Of a stretch of DNA of 46,342 nucleotides, positions 37,694 to 45,335 are shown in pieces. The DNA comes from a virus: positions 1 through 46,342 of IMG/VR virus record IMGVR_UViG_3300042889_000490. One strand, given 5' to 3'. The notes beneath the pieces were generated by a model. That model saw nothing but the letters and a program-made list of their open reading frames with translations, did not search any database and was not told the origin of the DNA. The position numbers and the translations under genes are program-made. Positions within the stretch are counted from its first letter, which is position 1; each line of letters opens with the position of its first letter.

Positions 37694-38264
37694 ACAATTT
37701 ATGGAAACTGTAAACTACCGTATCACCGAAGGTAGTGAGTATGGATGGCAATGTTACGGATCCAATGCCTACATGTTGGATTCATGGAATGGTGAGCCAG
37801 ATGGTCATAGTTTTAGTATTGTGTTCGATACTGATACACAGGCAGTATACGAAGTGCAAGCACACGACTATGTCAACAATAGAGCATATAGGTTGATCAA
37901 TGCAGACTATGCCAAAGCCAACAAAAAAGAAGCCAAGCGGCGTGGTGTTAGTCGTCGAGAAGCATGGGACGATGTTGACTATGTTGATCTAGAAACAGAC
38001 GCAGACTGGTTGGACAAAGCCCAGGCCATTGTGGCCGGTCTAGACTATGATAGTCGTGTAGATGTTCCGTTGGATTTAGAGGATGAGTTGGTGTTTGAGA
38101 TGATGAAGCAAGCACATGATCGCGACATTACTCTTAACCAATATGTTGAACTGATACTAAAACAAGCAATGGATAAACCGCAAGACACAGACAGTTTCGA
38201 AGAGCGTCTATGGAAACAATCGGTAGCAAATGTAGAGAAACAATCGGTAGCAGGTTTAGGCTAA
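37680..38264 (+). CDS. Hypothetical protein with possible capsid-targeting-like N-terminus (194 residues)
   Basis: The N-terminus reads M-I-S-L-K-Q-F-M-E-T and then Y-R-I-T-E-G-S-E. The first part resembles the T4 capsid-targeting peptide (M-K-T-Y-Q-E-F-I-A-E), and I-T-E-G fits the T4 prohead protease site (hydrophobic-x-E before G or A). The body is an acidic alpha/beta domain with F-D-T-D-T-Q-A-V-Y-E-V and E-A-W-D-D-V-D-Y-V-D-L-E. The 3' end has a 16-bp direct repeat (38213 and 38237). Function unknown. Confidence 0.65.
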   Translation: MISLKQFMETVNYRITEGSEYGWQCYGSNAYMLDSWNGEPDGHSFSIVFDTDTQAVYEVQAHDYVNNRAYRLINADYAKANKKEAKRRGVSRREAWDDVDYVDLETDADWLDKAQAIVAGLDYDSRVDVPLDLEDELVFEMMKQAHDRDITLNQYVELILKQAMDKPQDTDSFEERLWKQSVANVEKQSVAGLG

Positions 38265-38267
38265 CAA

Positions 38268-38498
38268 ATGTCTTTTACTACACACCAGAGTTGTCTGCGT
38301 ACCATACGGCATAATGATGCTGATTTCATGTTGCATGACGATATAGTCATGGTTCCTAGAGCCGCCATTGAGATTAGTCAACGATGTCCGGAAAATTATC
38401 GCAGTTTGATTCAGGAATGTATTGGTCATGGTTGGCTCCGGCCTGTGGCGCATGTATACGATTACGAGCTAACATTTGATAGATTAAAGTATGATTAA
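38268..38498 (+). CDS. Hypothetical protein (76 residues)
   Basis: No family recognised. Three Cys and several His are spread along a helical sequence; L-I-Q-E-C-I-G-H-G-W-L-R-P-V is the most distinctive part. It overlaps the next gene by 8 bases. Confidence 0.6.
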   Translation: MSFTTHQSCLRTIRHNDADFMLHDDIVMVPRAAIEISQRCPENYRSLIQECIGHGWLRPVAHVYDYELTFDRLKYD

Positions 38499-38856
38499 AA
38501 ACATCTATGCCAACGGTCCTTTCTTACAGATTGAAGGAACTGGTACAAGTTACAATACTCCGTATATTCCTGCCACCATGCCCAGTGCTGGTATAGTACG
38601 CTACAATAACGGACACCTTGAAGTTTATGATGGGACTACTTGGCATGGCATCGGCGGTAATGGTCAGGCCATGGTCAGTATGACTGACAATGCTGTTAGT
38701 GCTATCATGTGGGCCGAAGAGAAAATGCACAAAGAGTTGCGTCTTAAAGAGTTGGCTGAAAAACATCCGGCTGTGGCCGACGCTGTGGCACATTTACAAC
38801 AAGCTGAGGATCGACTTCAAGTTGTTACCGCACTAGTAGAGGAAGAAAAATCATGA
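38491..38856 (+). CDS. Possible structural/tail-associated protein (121 residues)
   Basis: The N-terminal half has G-I-V-R-Y-N-N-G-H-L-E-V-Y-D-G-T-T-W-H, a motif of beta-rich phage fibre and tip proteins; the C-terminal half is helical with a K-x-L-R-L-K-E-L-A-E-K coil. It may be a small virion component; this is inference from the motif. Confidence 0.6.
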   Translation: MIKNIYANGPFLQIEGTGTSYNTPYIPATMPSAGIVRYNNGHLEVYDGTTWHGIGGNGQAMVSMTDNAVSAIMWAEEKMHKELRLKELAEKHPAVADAVAHLQQAEDRLQVVTALVEEEKS

Positions 38857-39017
38857 TGCCAGATTGGGATTTAATTTTTATGATTGTTTCAATTTCAGTA
38901 TTTTTTGTTTGGGTATACTACATGGCCGTGGTAAAATCAGGACCGGGGTGTTCGGGCAATTGTCAACAGGGACGACTGCCCTGTGATTGTGATTTAAATA
39001 AAAAGGATCAAGTATGA
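38853..39017 (+). CDS. Small membrane protein with Cys-rich tail (54 residues)
   Basis: ATG at 38853 overlaps the previous stop. One membrane span (about residues 6-26) is followed by C-S-G-N-C and C-D-C, four Cys that could bind metal. Its stop overlaps the next ATG at 39014. Confidence 0.6.
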   Translation: MMPDWDLIFMIVSISVFFVWVYYMAVVKSGPGCSGNCQQGRLPCDCDLNKKDQV

Positions 39018-39277
39018 GTTTTAGGAATTGGTTTAGAAATTGGTTACACAATGATGATGCCGTTAAGGTTCGTCAAGACACTACTATAGCCAGCAGTGAG
39101 TTTGATACACCCATTAGACTCAGTATCACTCCTGCTCGAGGCGGTATTGTGGTAACCACAAAACACTATGATCGTCAAAAGGATCGCAACAATGAGATTG
39201 TGCATGTGATACACGATGACGAAGATGTTGCTCGTCGCATTGGGGAAATTGTGGCCATGGAATTAATGAAAGCATGA
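39014..39277 (+). CDS. Hypothetical protein, paralogue A (87 residues)
   Basis: Basic Trp-rich start (F-R-N-W-F-R-N-W-L-H) followed by a beta-rich part: I-R-L-S-I-T-P-A-R-G-G-I-V-V-T, a D-R-Q-K-D-R-N segment, and a helical end I-G-E-I-V-A-M-E-L-M-K. The same plan recurs in the following gene, so the two look like diverged duplicates. Confidence 0.65.
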   Translation: MSFRNWFRNWLHNDDAVKVRQDTTIASSEFDTPIRLSITPARGGIVVTTKHYDRQKDRNNEIVHVIHDDEDVARRIGEIVAMELMKA

Positions 39278-39591
39278 GTAGTAGTGGCAACTACGTGTTC
39301 CAAGGCCAAGGCATGCAAAGCGGTTACGGTGCCGTTCCCATAGGCGGACTTACATTCAACTCAACAAATAAAATGAACTTACCAGGCATAACATTCAAAA
39401 TCACATCAGCTAACGGTGGCAGTATCATCACTGTCACTGATGACAGTCGCAGAGAAAACACTCTTGGCTCTATTTCAATCAGTAACTACGAGCGTGAAGA
39501 TCTCTACATTATCCCCGACGGTGTAGAAGACTTTGACAAGGAGTTGGGTAAAATTATTACAATGCATAGGATGAAACAACAACATGAGTGA
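39274..39591 (+). CDS. Hypothetical protein, paralogue B (105 residues)
   Basis: Gly-rich N-terminus, then I-T-F-K-I-T-S-A-N-G-G-S-I-I-T-V, a D-S-R-R-E-N-T segment and L-G-K-I-I-T-M-H-R-M-K, parallel to the preceding gene. ATGA overlap upstream and an 8-base overlap downstream. Function unknown. Confidence 0.65.
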   Translation: MSSSGNYVFQGQGMQSGYGAVPIGGLTFNSTNKMNLPGITFKITSANGGSIITVTDDSRRENTLGSISISNYEREDLYIIPDGVEDFDKELGKIITMHRMKQQHE

Positions 39592-40042
39592 AACAATCGC
39601 AAGACCCGTGGTCAAAAACAAATACTGGATTGTAGAAAATTCAGGAAACAAGGTGGCCACCATACAGGCCATTGAAGAAGGTGGCTTTGTTTATGTACAC
39701 GATCAACAAAGAGAAAAGTTTTCTAACATCAAGATGTTGAGTAAAAAATACAACATTAAATTTGATAAAACATCCAAGTTGAAAACAGAAACAACCAATG
39801 ATGTATATGGTTATCCATGTACTGCTAAGAGTTATAACCAAGTATATGATGTGGCCAGAAAGTTGCCAATCTTTTCTAAGTCCGCAAAGAGCCGTAGTTA
39901 TTTTTGTGGTGGGTACTATCTTGTCAAATACAGTAACAATTGGGTCTCAGAGTTTTGCCCAAAATTAATTACCCTAAACAGATACGAGTACACGGGACCG
40001 TTTAAGACAGCCCAAGAAGCACAGGAGAAACAAAATGGATAA
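39584..40042 (+). CDS. Conserved phage protein of unknown function (152 residues)
   Basis: N-K-Y-W-I-V-E-N, a G-G-F-V-Y-V-H-D segment and C-P-K-L-I-T-L-N-R-Y-E-Y-T-G-P-F-K-T near the end match a family I recall from T4-like marine phages, without known function. The protein is basic and alpha/beta. Confidence 0.65.
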   Translation: MSETIARPVVKNKYWIVENSGNKVATIQAIEEGGFVYVHDQQREKFSNIKMLSKKYNIKFDKTSKLKTETTNDVYGYPCTAKSYNQVYDVARKLPIFSKSAKSRSYFCGGYYLVKYSNNWVSEFCPKLITLNRYEYTGPFKTAQEAQEKQNG

Positions 40043-40253
40043 TGTTAGTATTCACATTAAAAACTTTAACGATCGAGTTAAAGCAATGAACCAAACGCAC
40101 AGCAGAGATTTGGTATTATCTGCACAAGATGCAAGAAGTCTTCATGCTGATATATTTGCTGTTTTGGCATTGGTAACAGAAATGACAGCCAAATTAGAAG
40201 CAGGTGGAGAACAAATTGTTCAAATCAGTATGGATGGTGGTGGTTTCAAATAA
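40035..40253 (+). CDS. Conserved small phage protein (72 residues)
   Basis: Helical protein with S-R-D-L-V-L-S-A-Q-D-A-R-S-L-H-A-D-I near residue 23 and a Gly-rich end (M-D-G-G-G-F-K). Overlaps the preceding gene by 8 bases. No known function. Confidence 0.65.
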   Translation: MDNVSIHIKNFNDRVKAMNQTHSRDLVLSAQDARSLHADIFAVLALVTEMTAKLEAGGEQIVQISMDGGGFK

Positions 40254-40269
40254 ACTACATAGTTATTGA

Positions 40270-40277
40270 GATAAATA
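40270..40277 (+). promoter_or_regulatory. Candidate late-promoter-like octamer GATAAATA
   Basis: Third intergenic copy of the octamer, 25 bases before the ATG at 40302. The position is suitable for a promoter. Confidence 0.35.
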
Positions 40278-40301
40278 ATAGTATCAAGGAATAATTGAAA
40301 A

Positions 40302-40589
40302 ATGTCGAGACCCAAGCCAACCGTGCTCGTTGAGCATGTTAATAAAACAACATATAAAGCAGACCAAGTGCTGGCCAGCGACGGAATTTGGGCAGTTCAT
40401 TACGAAGGTAAGCCTATCAATCTAAAGACTCATAATATACTAGTGGCATACCCTGGACCAAAATATAAAAAAGTCAGTTTTTCTAATTCAGGTCATGCCA
40501 TTAACCTGTGTAAAAAACTCAATGTGCTGTTCAAGACCGACAAGTTCACCGTGGTCTTGTTAAAAGAAGGTGAACGCATCTACCCATAA
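40302..40589 (+). CDS. Conserved small phage protein (95 residues)
   Basis: Basic beta-rich protein: V-L-V-E-H-V near the start, W-A-V-H-Y-E-G-K-P-I-N-L, then G-P-K-Y-K-K-V-S-F-S-N-S-G-H-A. Similar proteins recur in T4-like phages as far as I recall; function unknown. It overlaps the next gene by 20 bases. Confidence 0.65.
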   Translation: MSRPKPTVLVEHVNKTTYKADQVLASDGIWAVHYEGKPINLKTHNILVAYPGPKYKKVSFSNSGHAINLCKKLNVLFKTDKFTVVLLKEGERIYP

Positions 40590-40941
40590 ACAACAGGAAT
40601 TCCAAGAACGATTTATTATCGCGGCCGGATATCCTGTTGAGCGTTTTACAGGTGTAAAATATCAATGGTGGTTTAATCCTACCAATCACAACAGTATGCG
40701 ATTAACTAGTACCGGATATCTATGGACTACCCGTCATAGCCAATGGCCTTACCACGAAGTAAAGTTATCTCATAAGATTGGTACCAAACACTTGCTACAG
40801 TTGGAACGATTGTTACAAGAACCTTACTATATTCGAAATCTAACACATCTCATAGTTGCCAGCGAAACTGATGCTGTCATGTTACAGTTACACGCCGGAG
40901 ATCTTGCACAATACCTAGACAACTTACAAAGTAATACTTAG
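40570..40941 (+). CDS. Conserved phage protein (123 residues)
   Basis: Begins at a GTG at 40570 with AAAGAAG upstream. Y-Q-W-W-F-N-P, M-R-L-T-S-T-G-Y and a C-terminal D-A-V-M-L-Q-L-H-A-G-D-L-A-Q-Y-L-D-N-L stand out and look conserved. Function unknown. Confidence 0.65.
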   Translation: MNASTHKQQEFQERFIIAAGYPVERFTGVKYQWWFNPTNHNSMRLTSTGYLWTTRHSQWPYHEVKLSHKIGTKHLLQLERLLQEPYYIRNLTHLIVASETDAVMLQLHAGDLAQYLDNLQSNT

Positions 40942-40948
40942 GTATCAA

Positions 40949-40977
40949 TTGACAAATCCCAACAATTCGTGTATAAT
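40949..40977 (+). promoter_or_regulatory. Sigma70-type promoter upstream of nuclease/methyltransferase block
   Basis: TTGACA at 40949-40954 and TATAAT at 40972-40977, 17-base spacer. The transcript would start about 26 bases before the ATG at 41010, with no clear ribosome site. Confidence 0.8.
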
Positions 40978-41009
40978 ACAAACTGTTTGAATAACTAACC
41001 ATTGGTATT

Positions 41010-41549
41010 ATGCTTAAACAGTTGATTGAAAATTTCGAGCCTGCAAACTACACACGGGTAAGCCGTGGTGCCGACAGTTACGCTGAAAGTGAAACCATCA
41101 CCGTCAGTGAACTAGAAAGACTAGTTGTTATGTATCATGCAGGTGGTGGCACTCAAACTCTAAGATTGGTGCGAGATGCCATCGACCATTGGTTGCGTAG
41201 GTACCACGGCTATGCCATACAAGGCAGTATAGGAGCCCACTATCACCAAATTGGATTAAAAGAAAAAGGTATCTTTGAACATGTGGTTCCAGCAAGTCGT
41301 ATCAGAGACATGCTGATAGCAGGAGTACTTACTCCTGTGCAGGCAATGAACATGCCTACTTGTCAAATTAGCAATGCTGGCGATCGTGCATTAAGACAGG
41401 CAGGACTTGTATCTACTACACCAAGTGTATGGAACTTTTTTGATCGTTATAAAATTTTACAATCCAATTTTGAGACACACAACAGCATCGAAGTCGATAC
41501 ATCCAACTGGAACTTGGAAAAACATTTTAAATTATTTGGAGTTGAATAA
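41010..41549 (+). CDS. Protein of unknown function ahead of nuclease gene (179 residues)
   Basis: I do not recognise this protein. It is alpha-helical with G-G-G-T-Q-T-L-R-L-V-R-D-A near residue 46 and a Y-H-G-Y-A-I-Q-G-S-I-G-A-H segment. The C-terminus is H-F-K-L-F-G-V-E, the tail seen in the array 4 kb upstream, again providing GGAG to the next gene. The TAATG overlap couples it to the putative nuclease. Confidence 0.7.
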   Translation: MLKQLIENFEPANYTRVSRGADSYAESETITVSELERLVVMYHAGGGTQTLRLVRDAIDHWLRRYHGYAIQGSIGAHYHQIGLKEKGIFEHVVPASRIRDMLIAGVLTPVQAMNMPTCQISNAGDRALRQAGLVSTTPSVWNFFDRYKILQSNFETHNSIEVDTSNWNLEKHFKLFGVE

Positions 41550-42121
41550 TGGCCCGGTATCTTGACAAAGACCTATTAGAAGAATTAGACGAATCGCGTA
41601 AGCGTATTTTTGCTGAACGAGAAGAGATTTTCCGTAAGCACCGCATTGATGTACTAGACACTGACACCCTGAGTTCCTTGGCTGTATATCAAATTGTCAA
41701 ACAATACGATGTCAATTACAATATCAACTTTGCCCGTAACGGTGAAGATGCCGAATCCAATGGTGTTATGATCGAGCAAAAATGCAGTAGGATCGAAAAG
41801 AAGAAACGGTCTGGTGAGTATCCAGAAGCCGCATTTCAGTTCCATGCCATGGGAGATTTAATCTATCCCAGATACATTTTGGTATGTCGTGACAAAGTAA
41901 CGCTAGAAGTTGTTAAATTGTACGACATTAGTGACCCCGTTAATGTAACACTATTGCAGGCACATTTGTTAAAAGAACGAACAGAATGGGAACAGAGGTG
42001 TGCTCAAGATAAAAAGTACATGAAGCGAGATGTAATATCTATTCCTGAATCCATTTTACGCAGTAATATCGCCAAATCAACAACTACCACCATCAGTAAT
42101 TGTACCGTTGTTAGAGCTTGA
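41549..42121 (+). CDS. Putative PD-(D/E)XK restriction-type endonuclease
   Basis: The 190-residue protein has E-D-A-E-S-N-G followed by V-M-I-E-Q-K-C-S near residue 70, a strand carrying E-x-K like the catalytic core of PD-(D/E)XK nucleases. A later F-Q-F-H-A-M-G-D and R-Y-I-L-V-C-R-D provide further polar core residues. The gene lies directly ahead of a DNA methyltransferase and behind a coupled helical protein, as in a restriction-modification unit. The nuclease call depends on one motif and context. Confidence 0.5.
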   Translation: MARYLDKDLLEELDESRKRIFAEREEIFRKHRIDVLDTDTLSSLAVYQIVKQYDVNYNINFARNGEDAESNGVMIEQKCSRIEKKKRSGEYPEAAFQFHAMGDLIYPRYILVCRDKVTLEVVKLYDISDPVNVTLLQAHLLKERTEWEQRCAQDKKYMKRDVISIPESILRSNIAKSTTTTISNCTVVRA

Positions 42122-42129
42122 CATAAATA
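42122..42129 (+). promoter_or_regulatory. Candidate late-promoter-like octamer CATAAATA
   Basis: A variant of the octamer found at 6706, 25353 and 40270. It begins right after the nuclease stop, eight bases before the methyltransferase ATG, so any transcript would be nearly leaderless. Confidence 0.25.
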
Positions 42130-42136
42130 CGTGACC

Positions 42137-43381
42137 ATGACATATACACTAGAACACTTTTTATCCTTATTTGATTTCAAACACGATACCACATTTGAGG
42201 ACTTTAGTCGCCAAGTGTCTGTGTTAAATGGCAGTGACCGGTCTGGCAACTTTGTGGTGCGTAGTGACTTGGATACCTTTATCAAACGGGTGGCCAAGCG
42301 AGACGATCGAGAAGCTCGACTAGATCTTTATAAACGCAAACTGTACAAGATGTTGGTTGAAGAGCCTGAGGTGGCATTGGCAGAATGGTTTAACAAAACA
42401 GCAGACCTAAAAGAGCCCTTGGATTTTTACTTTGATATACCTGACGCCGACATTTTAGTAGATAATACTTTTGCTGGTCGTACCAATAGTAAATACGGTC
42501 GTGTGTGCAAGAACATCAACTTCAACAGTTTCTTTAATACCAAGAAGCTGTATTCAAACGATTTTGAGTACACATTTGGCCTATTAAAGACCATGTTTGA
42601 GGACTTTAAAATACGCAACAGTCTAGCGGCACCTGCGTTCTTTGATCATATCTGCAAGATAGATGGGAACTACAACCAAGTGTGGGTAGACTTTATGATT
42701 GGCTGTAACAGAGCCAGTATTTTTAATCCTGCAACTTATCGTGGCATTGTGGATGAACTGTTTGAAGGTGAAACACTATTTGCTCCATGCATGGGGTGGA
42801 ACGCTTACCAAATTGGTTTCTATAGCAGTAAGTTTACGCACCTGATTGCCACGGATGTAATTCCCGAGGTAGTTGAAAACGGTCGATTGTTACATGAAGA
42901 ATGGAAAAAATACAGCGACCGAGGTATATGGGAAATGGATACCAAGACAGTAGACCTGTATCTGTGTCCCAGCGAACAACTTGATACAAGACACGAATTT
43001 GTTGAGAGGTATGCCAACTCAGTTGATGCGGTGTTGTTTAGCCCGCCCTACTATGATTTGGAAATATATCCCGGTGAGGAACAAAGCCTCTCCAGCTTTC
43101 CCAACTACCAAGATTGGTTAGAAGGTTATTGGAACGAAACTGTAAAAATTGCAGTTGAGGTTTTACGATCCGGTGGCCGTTTTGCATTTGTAATTAGCAA
43201 CTACAGAAACAAAGATAAACAAGAAGTTGCCATTAGTCAAGACATGATGCACGTGGTTCAACGCCACATGCCATTGAAGCAACATTACAAAGTGCAATGG
43301 AGTGCCATTGCAGGTAGTAGACAGGCCAAGAAAACCCGGGGCGGGAATTTTGAAGATTTGTGGCTGTTCGAAAAGCCGTAA
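42137..43381 (+). CDS. DNA methyltransferase (amino-methylating type)
   Basis: The 414-residue protein has an uncharacterised N-terminal part of about 215 residues, then motif I as F-A-P-C-M-G-W-N-A-Y-Q-I-G near residue 220, and motif IV as S-P-P-Y (302-305), followed by G-G-R-F-A-F-V-I-S-N-Y. S-P-P-Y marks N6-adenine or N4-cytosine DNA methyltransferases. The motif order (I before IV) is that of gamma/zeta types. An alternative start is the GTG at 42131. It may protect phage DNA from the preceding nuclease or from host enzymes. Confidence 0.8.
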   Translation: MTYTLEHFLSLFDFKHDTTFEDFSRQVSVLNGSDRSGNFVVRSDLDTFIKRVAKRDDREARLDLYKRKLYKMLVEEPEVALAEWFNKTADLKEPLDFYFDIPDADILVDNTFAGRTNSKYGRVCKNINFNSFFNTKKLYSNDFEYTFGLLKTMFEDFKIRNSLAAPAFFDHICKIDGNYNQVWVDFMIGCNRASIFNPATYRGIVDELFEGETLFAPCMGWNAYQIGFYSSKFTHLIATDVIPEVVENGRLLHEEWKKYSDRGIWEMDTKTVDLYLCPSEQLDTRHEFVERYANSVDAVLFSPPYYDLEIYPGEEQSLSSFPNYQDWLEGYWNETVKIAVEVLRSGGRFAFVISNYRNKDKQEVAISQDMMHVVQRHMPLKQHYKVQWSAIAGSRQAKKTRGGNFEDLWLFEKP

Positions 43382-43405
43382 AAAGTAGTACTTTGTAATA
43401 CCCTA

Positions 43406-43435
43406 AAAAAAGTAGTACTAGAGTATTACTTTTTT
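43406..43435. terminator. Bidirectional intrinsic terminator
   Basis: A 13-bp stem (AAAAAAGTAGTAC with GTATTACTTTTTT, one G-T pair) closes on a TAGA loop, with flanking A and T runs on both sides. It ends the nuclease/methyltransferase block. AAAAGTAGTACT also occurs as a direct repeat at 43381-43392. Confidence 0.8.
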
Positions 43436-43469
43436 GTTGCCTAAAAACAACAAGTATTTTGCCCAGAAT

Positions 43470-43506
43470 TTGACCCATAATGGCATCTATATTACAATAC
43501 ATGTAT
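43470..43506 (+). promoter_or_regulatory. Sigma70-type promoter with ATACATGTAT palindrome
   Basis: TTGACC at 43470-43475, TACAAT at 43493-43498, 17-base spacer. The perfect palindrome ATACATGTAT (43497-43506) sits at the expected transcript start, as at 34023. Confidence 0.75.
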
Positions 43507-43530
43507 TGAAACTAATAAACAGGAGCCAAA

Positions 43531-43806
43531 ATGTTAAAGTTCGCAAACATTGCTAAAGTTGGAGATACAATCCGTGCATACGATTTCAAGCCTATGAAAG
43601 GCCGTGAAGATTGTTTTGTAGAAGGTGTTGTTAAACGAATTGACACAAAATTATATGATGCCTTTGTAATTGAAGTCACATATGATTCTTGGGACGAGGA
43701 CACCGAGGGTAAACAAATACACGGTCGTGTTGGCAAAGAAATTTTAGTTCCATTCGAAGTCAGCTTTATGGAATTTGACGCCCGTGTTATGAACTTGAGC
43801 CGTTGA
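43531..43806 (+). CDS. Hypothetical protein (91 residues)
   Basis: Beta-rich protein with V-G-D-T-I-R-A-Y-D-F-K-P near residue 11 and V-V-K-R-I-D-T-K near residue 33, the pattern of a small SH3-like or KOW-like barrel. This resemblance is loose. An AGGAG site precedes the ATG; it has its own promoter. Confidence 0.65.
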   Translation: MLKFANIAKVGDTIRAYDFKPMKGREDCFVEGVVKRIDTKLYDAFVIEVTYDSWDEDTEGKQIHGRVGKEILVPFEVSFMEFDARVMNLSR

Positions 43807-43812
43807 ACACGG

Positions 43813-43849
43813 TTGACCCGAAAAGGCATCTTTTGTATAATACTTGTAT
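43813..43849 (+). promoter_or_regulatory. Sigma70-type promoter with conserved leader
   Basis: TTGACC at 43813-43818, TATAAT at 43836-43841, 17-base spacer. ATACTTGTAT (43840-43849) and AGAAACTAAAA repeat the leader found at 34618. Confidence 0.8.
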
Positions 43850-43871
43850 AGAAACTAAAAAGGGGTTGGAA

Positions 43872-44099
43872 ATGTCAGAAGTAAATGCAGTTCCGTATTT
43901 TGGTATGTTCACAGATGCCGGTAACAAAGAAGTTGCTGTCATTGTAGAACATGCTCGGACCAACAGTCTTAATTGGCCAGAGACTTATAATCTGCTTTGC
44001 AAATTGCAAACGGTGTCCGGTTACGGTGAGTGTACAGACACAATGGTTCGTGAAATTGTGTACGATGCTTTGGGTTTTGAAACAACCTTCTACATTTGA
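43872..44099 (+). CDS. Hypothetical protein (75 residues)
   Basis: No family recognised. Acidic helical protein with a final Y-D-A-L-G-F-E-T-T-F-Y. The ATG at 43872 follows the promoter at 43813 and a GGGG-type ribosome site; an upstream in-frame TTG at 43803 precedes the promoter and is rejected. Confidence 0.65.
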   Translation: MSEVNAVPYFGMFTDAGNKEVAVIVEHARTNSLNWPETYNLLCKLQTVSGYGECTDTMVREIVYDALGFETTFYI

Positions 44100-44124
44100 C
44101 TGCAAAAGACATCTTTAGTAAACT
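44096..44124 (+). promoter_or_regulatory. Weak sigma70-like promoter
   Basis: TTGACT at 44096-44101 and TAAACT at 44119-44124, 17-base spacer, ahead of the AAA ATPase gene, which has a good AAGGAG site. Confidence 0.5.
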
Positions 44125-44167
44125 AGATTCTGTGTTAGTAACAACGACATTTTTTAAGGAGTAAGTA

Positions 44168-45268
44168 ATGTCCGTGACCGAAAACCGTAGTGTAACCCCC
44201 AATGAATGCCGTAGCCGTGTGCTTCGTGCATTTAAAAACAAACGTCCTGTGTTCTTGTGGGGTCCTCCCGGAATTGGTAAGTCAGAATTGATTGCTGGCA
44301 TTACTGAAGACTTGGGTGGACACATGATTGACCTACGCCTGGGCCAAATGGAACCCACAGACATTCGTGGTATCCCGTTCTTTAACAAGAACAAAGAAGT
44401 TATGGATTGGGCTCCTCCCATTGACTTGCCTGATGCAGAGATGGCCAAGCAATTTCCTATTATTGTACTATTCCTAGACGAAATGAATAGTGCGGCACCG
44501 GCTGTACAGGCCGCAGGTTATCAACTTATTTTGAACCGTCGTGTGGGCAAGTATCATTTGCCAGACAATGTTGTAATTGTTGCGGCAGGTAATCGTGAAA
44601 GCGACAAGGGTGTTACTTATCGTATGCCCAGTCCACTGGCCAATCGCTTTGTTCACTTGGAAGTGCGTCCGGACTTTGAGTCTTGGCAACAATGGGCTGT
44701 GGGACAAAAAATCCACAAGGATGTTGTGGGTTACATCAGCTTTGCCAAACAAGACATGTTCGACTTTGATCCAAAATCAGCAAGTCGTGCGTTTGCTACC
44801 CCACGCACATGGACTTTTGTAAGCCAGTTCTTGTACGACGAGGATGCAACAGACGCTGAATTGGCTGACTTGATTGCTGGCACTGTGGGTGAAGGCCTGG
44901 CTCTTAAGTTTATGGCACACCGCAAGGTTGCTGGCCAGATGCCCAAGCCAGAAGAAATCTTGAGTGGCAAGGTCAAGGACCTGAAGGTAAAAGAAATCAG
45001 TGCCATGTACAGTTTGACAATTAGCCTGTGTTATGAACTTCAAGACAGCTTCAAGAAGCTGGGTAAAGAGAAACTTGCAGACTGGCATGCCCAAGCCGAC
45101 AACTTCCTTGGCTTTATGATGGCTAATTTTACTACAGAATTGGTTGTTATGGGTGCTCGTGTTGCACTTACCACATACAACTTGCCCATGGTGCCGGGCA
45201 AGATGAAGAACTTTGACGAGTTCCACAAGCGTTTTGGTAAGTACATTATCGCGGCGTCAGGCAAATAA
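44168..45268 (+). CDS. MoxR-like AAA+ ATPase
   Basis: The 366-residue protein has Walker A G-P-P-G-I-G-K-S (32-39), Walker B V-L-F-L-D-E-M-N (Asp104, Glu105), sensor 1 A-A-G-N-R and an M-P-S-P-L-A-N-R-F arginine segment, the layout of MoxR ATPases. These remodel or activate partner proteins, typically encoded alongside von Willebrand-A or metallopeptidase proteins. Here the HEXXH protein at 45819, one gene away, is the probable partner. Confidence 0.92.
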   Translation: MSVTENRSVTPNECRSRVLRAFKNKRPVFLWGPPGIGKSELIAGITEDLGGHMIDLRLGQMEPTDIRGIPFFNKNKEVMDWAPPIDLPDAEMAKQFPIIVLFLDEMNSAAPAVQAAGYQLILNRRVGKYHLPDNVVIVAAGNRESDKGVTYRMPSPLANRFVHLEVRPDFESWQQWAVGQKIHKDVVGYISFAKQDMFDFDPKSASRAFATPRTWTFVSQFLYDEDATDAELADLIAGTVGEGLALKFMAHRKVAGQMPKPEEILSGKVKDLKVKEISAMYSLTISLCYELQDSFKKLGKEKLADWHAQADNFLGFMMANFTTELVVMGARVALTTYNLPMVPGKMKNFDEFHKRFGKYIIAASGK

Positions 45269-45335
45269 GTTCCGTTGGTCGCGGGCGGGGGCAGATGTAA
45301 ATCATAAGTCCCCCAATTTTAATTAGGAGATTAAA

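Noticed and set aside
43803-43871. Upstream TTG start for the gene at 43872
   Set aside because: A promoter with perfect spacing lies at 43813-43841, inside this extension, and a ribosome site precedes the ATG at 43872.
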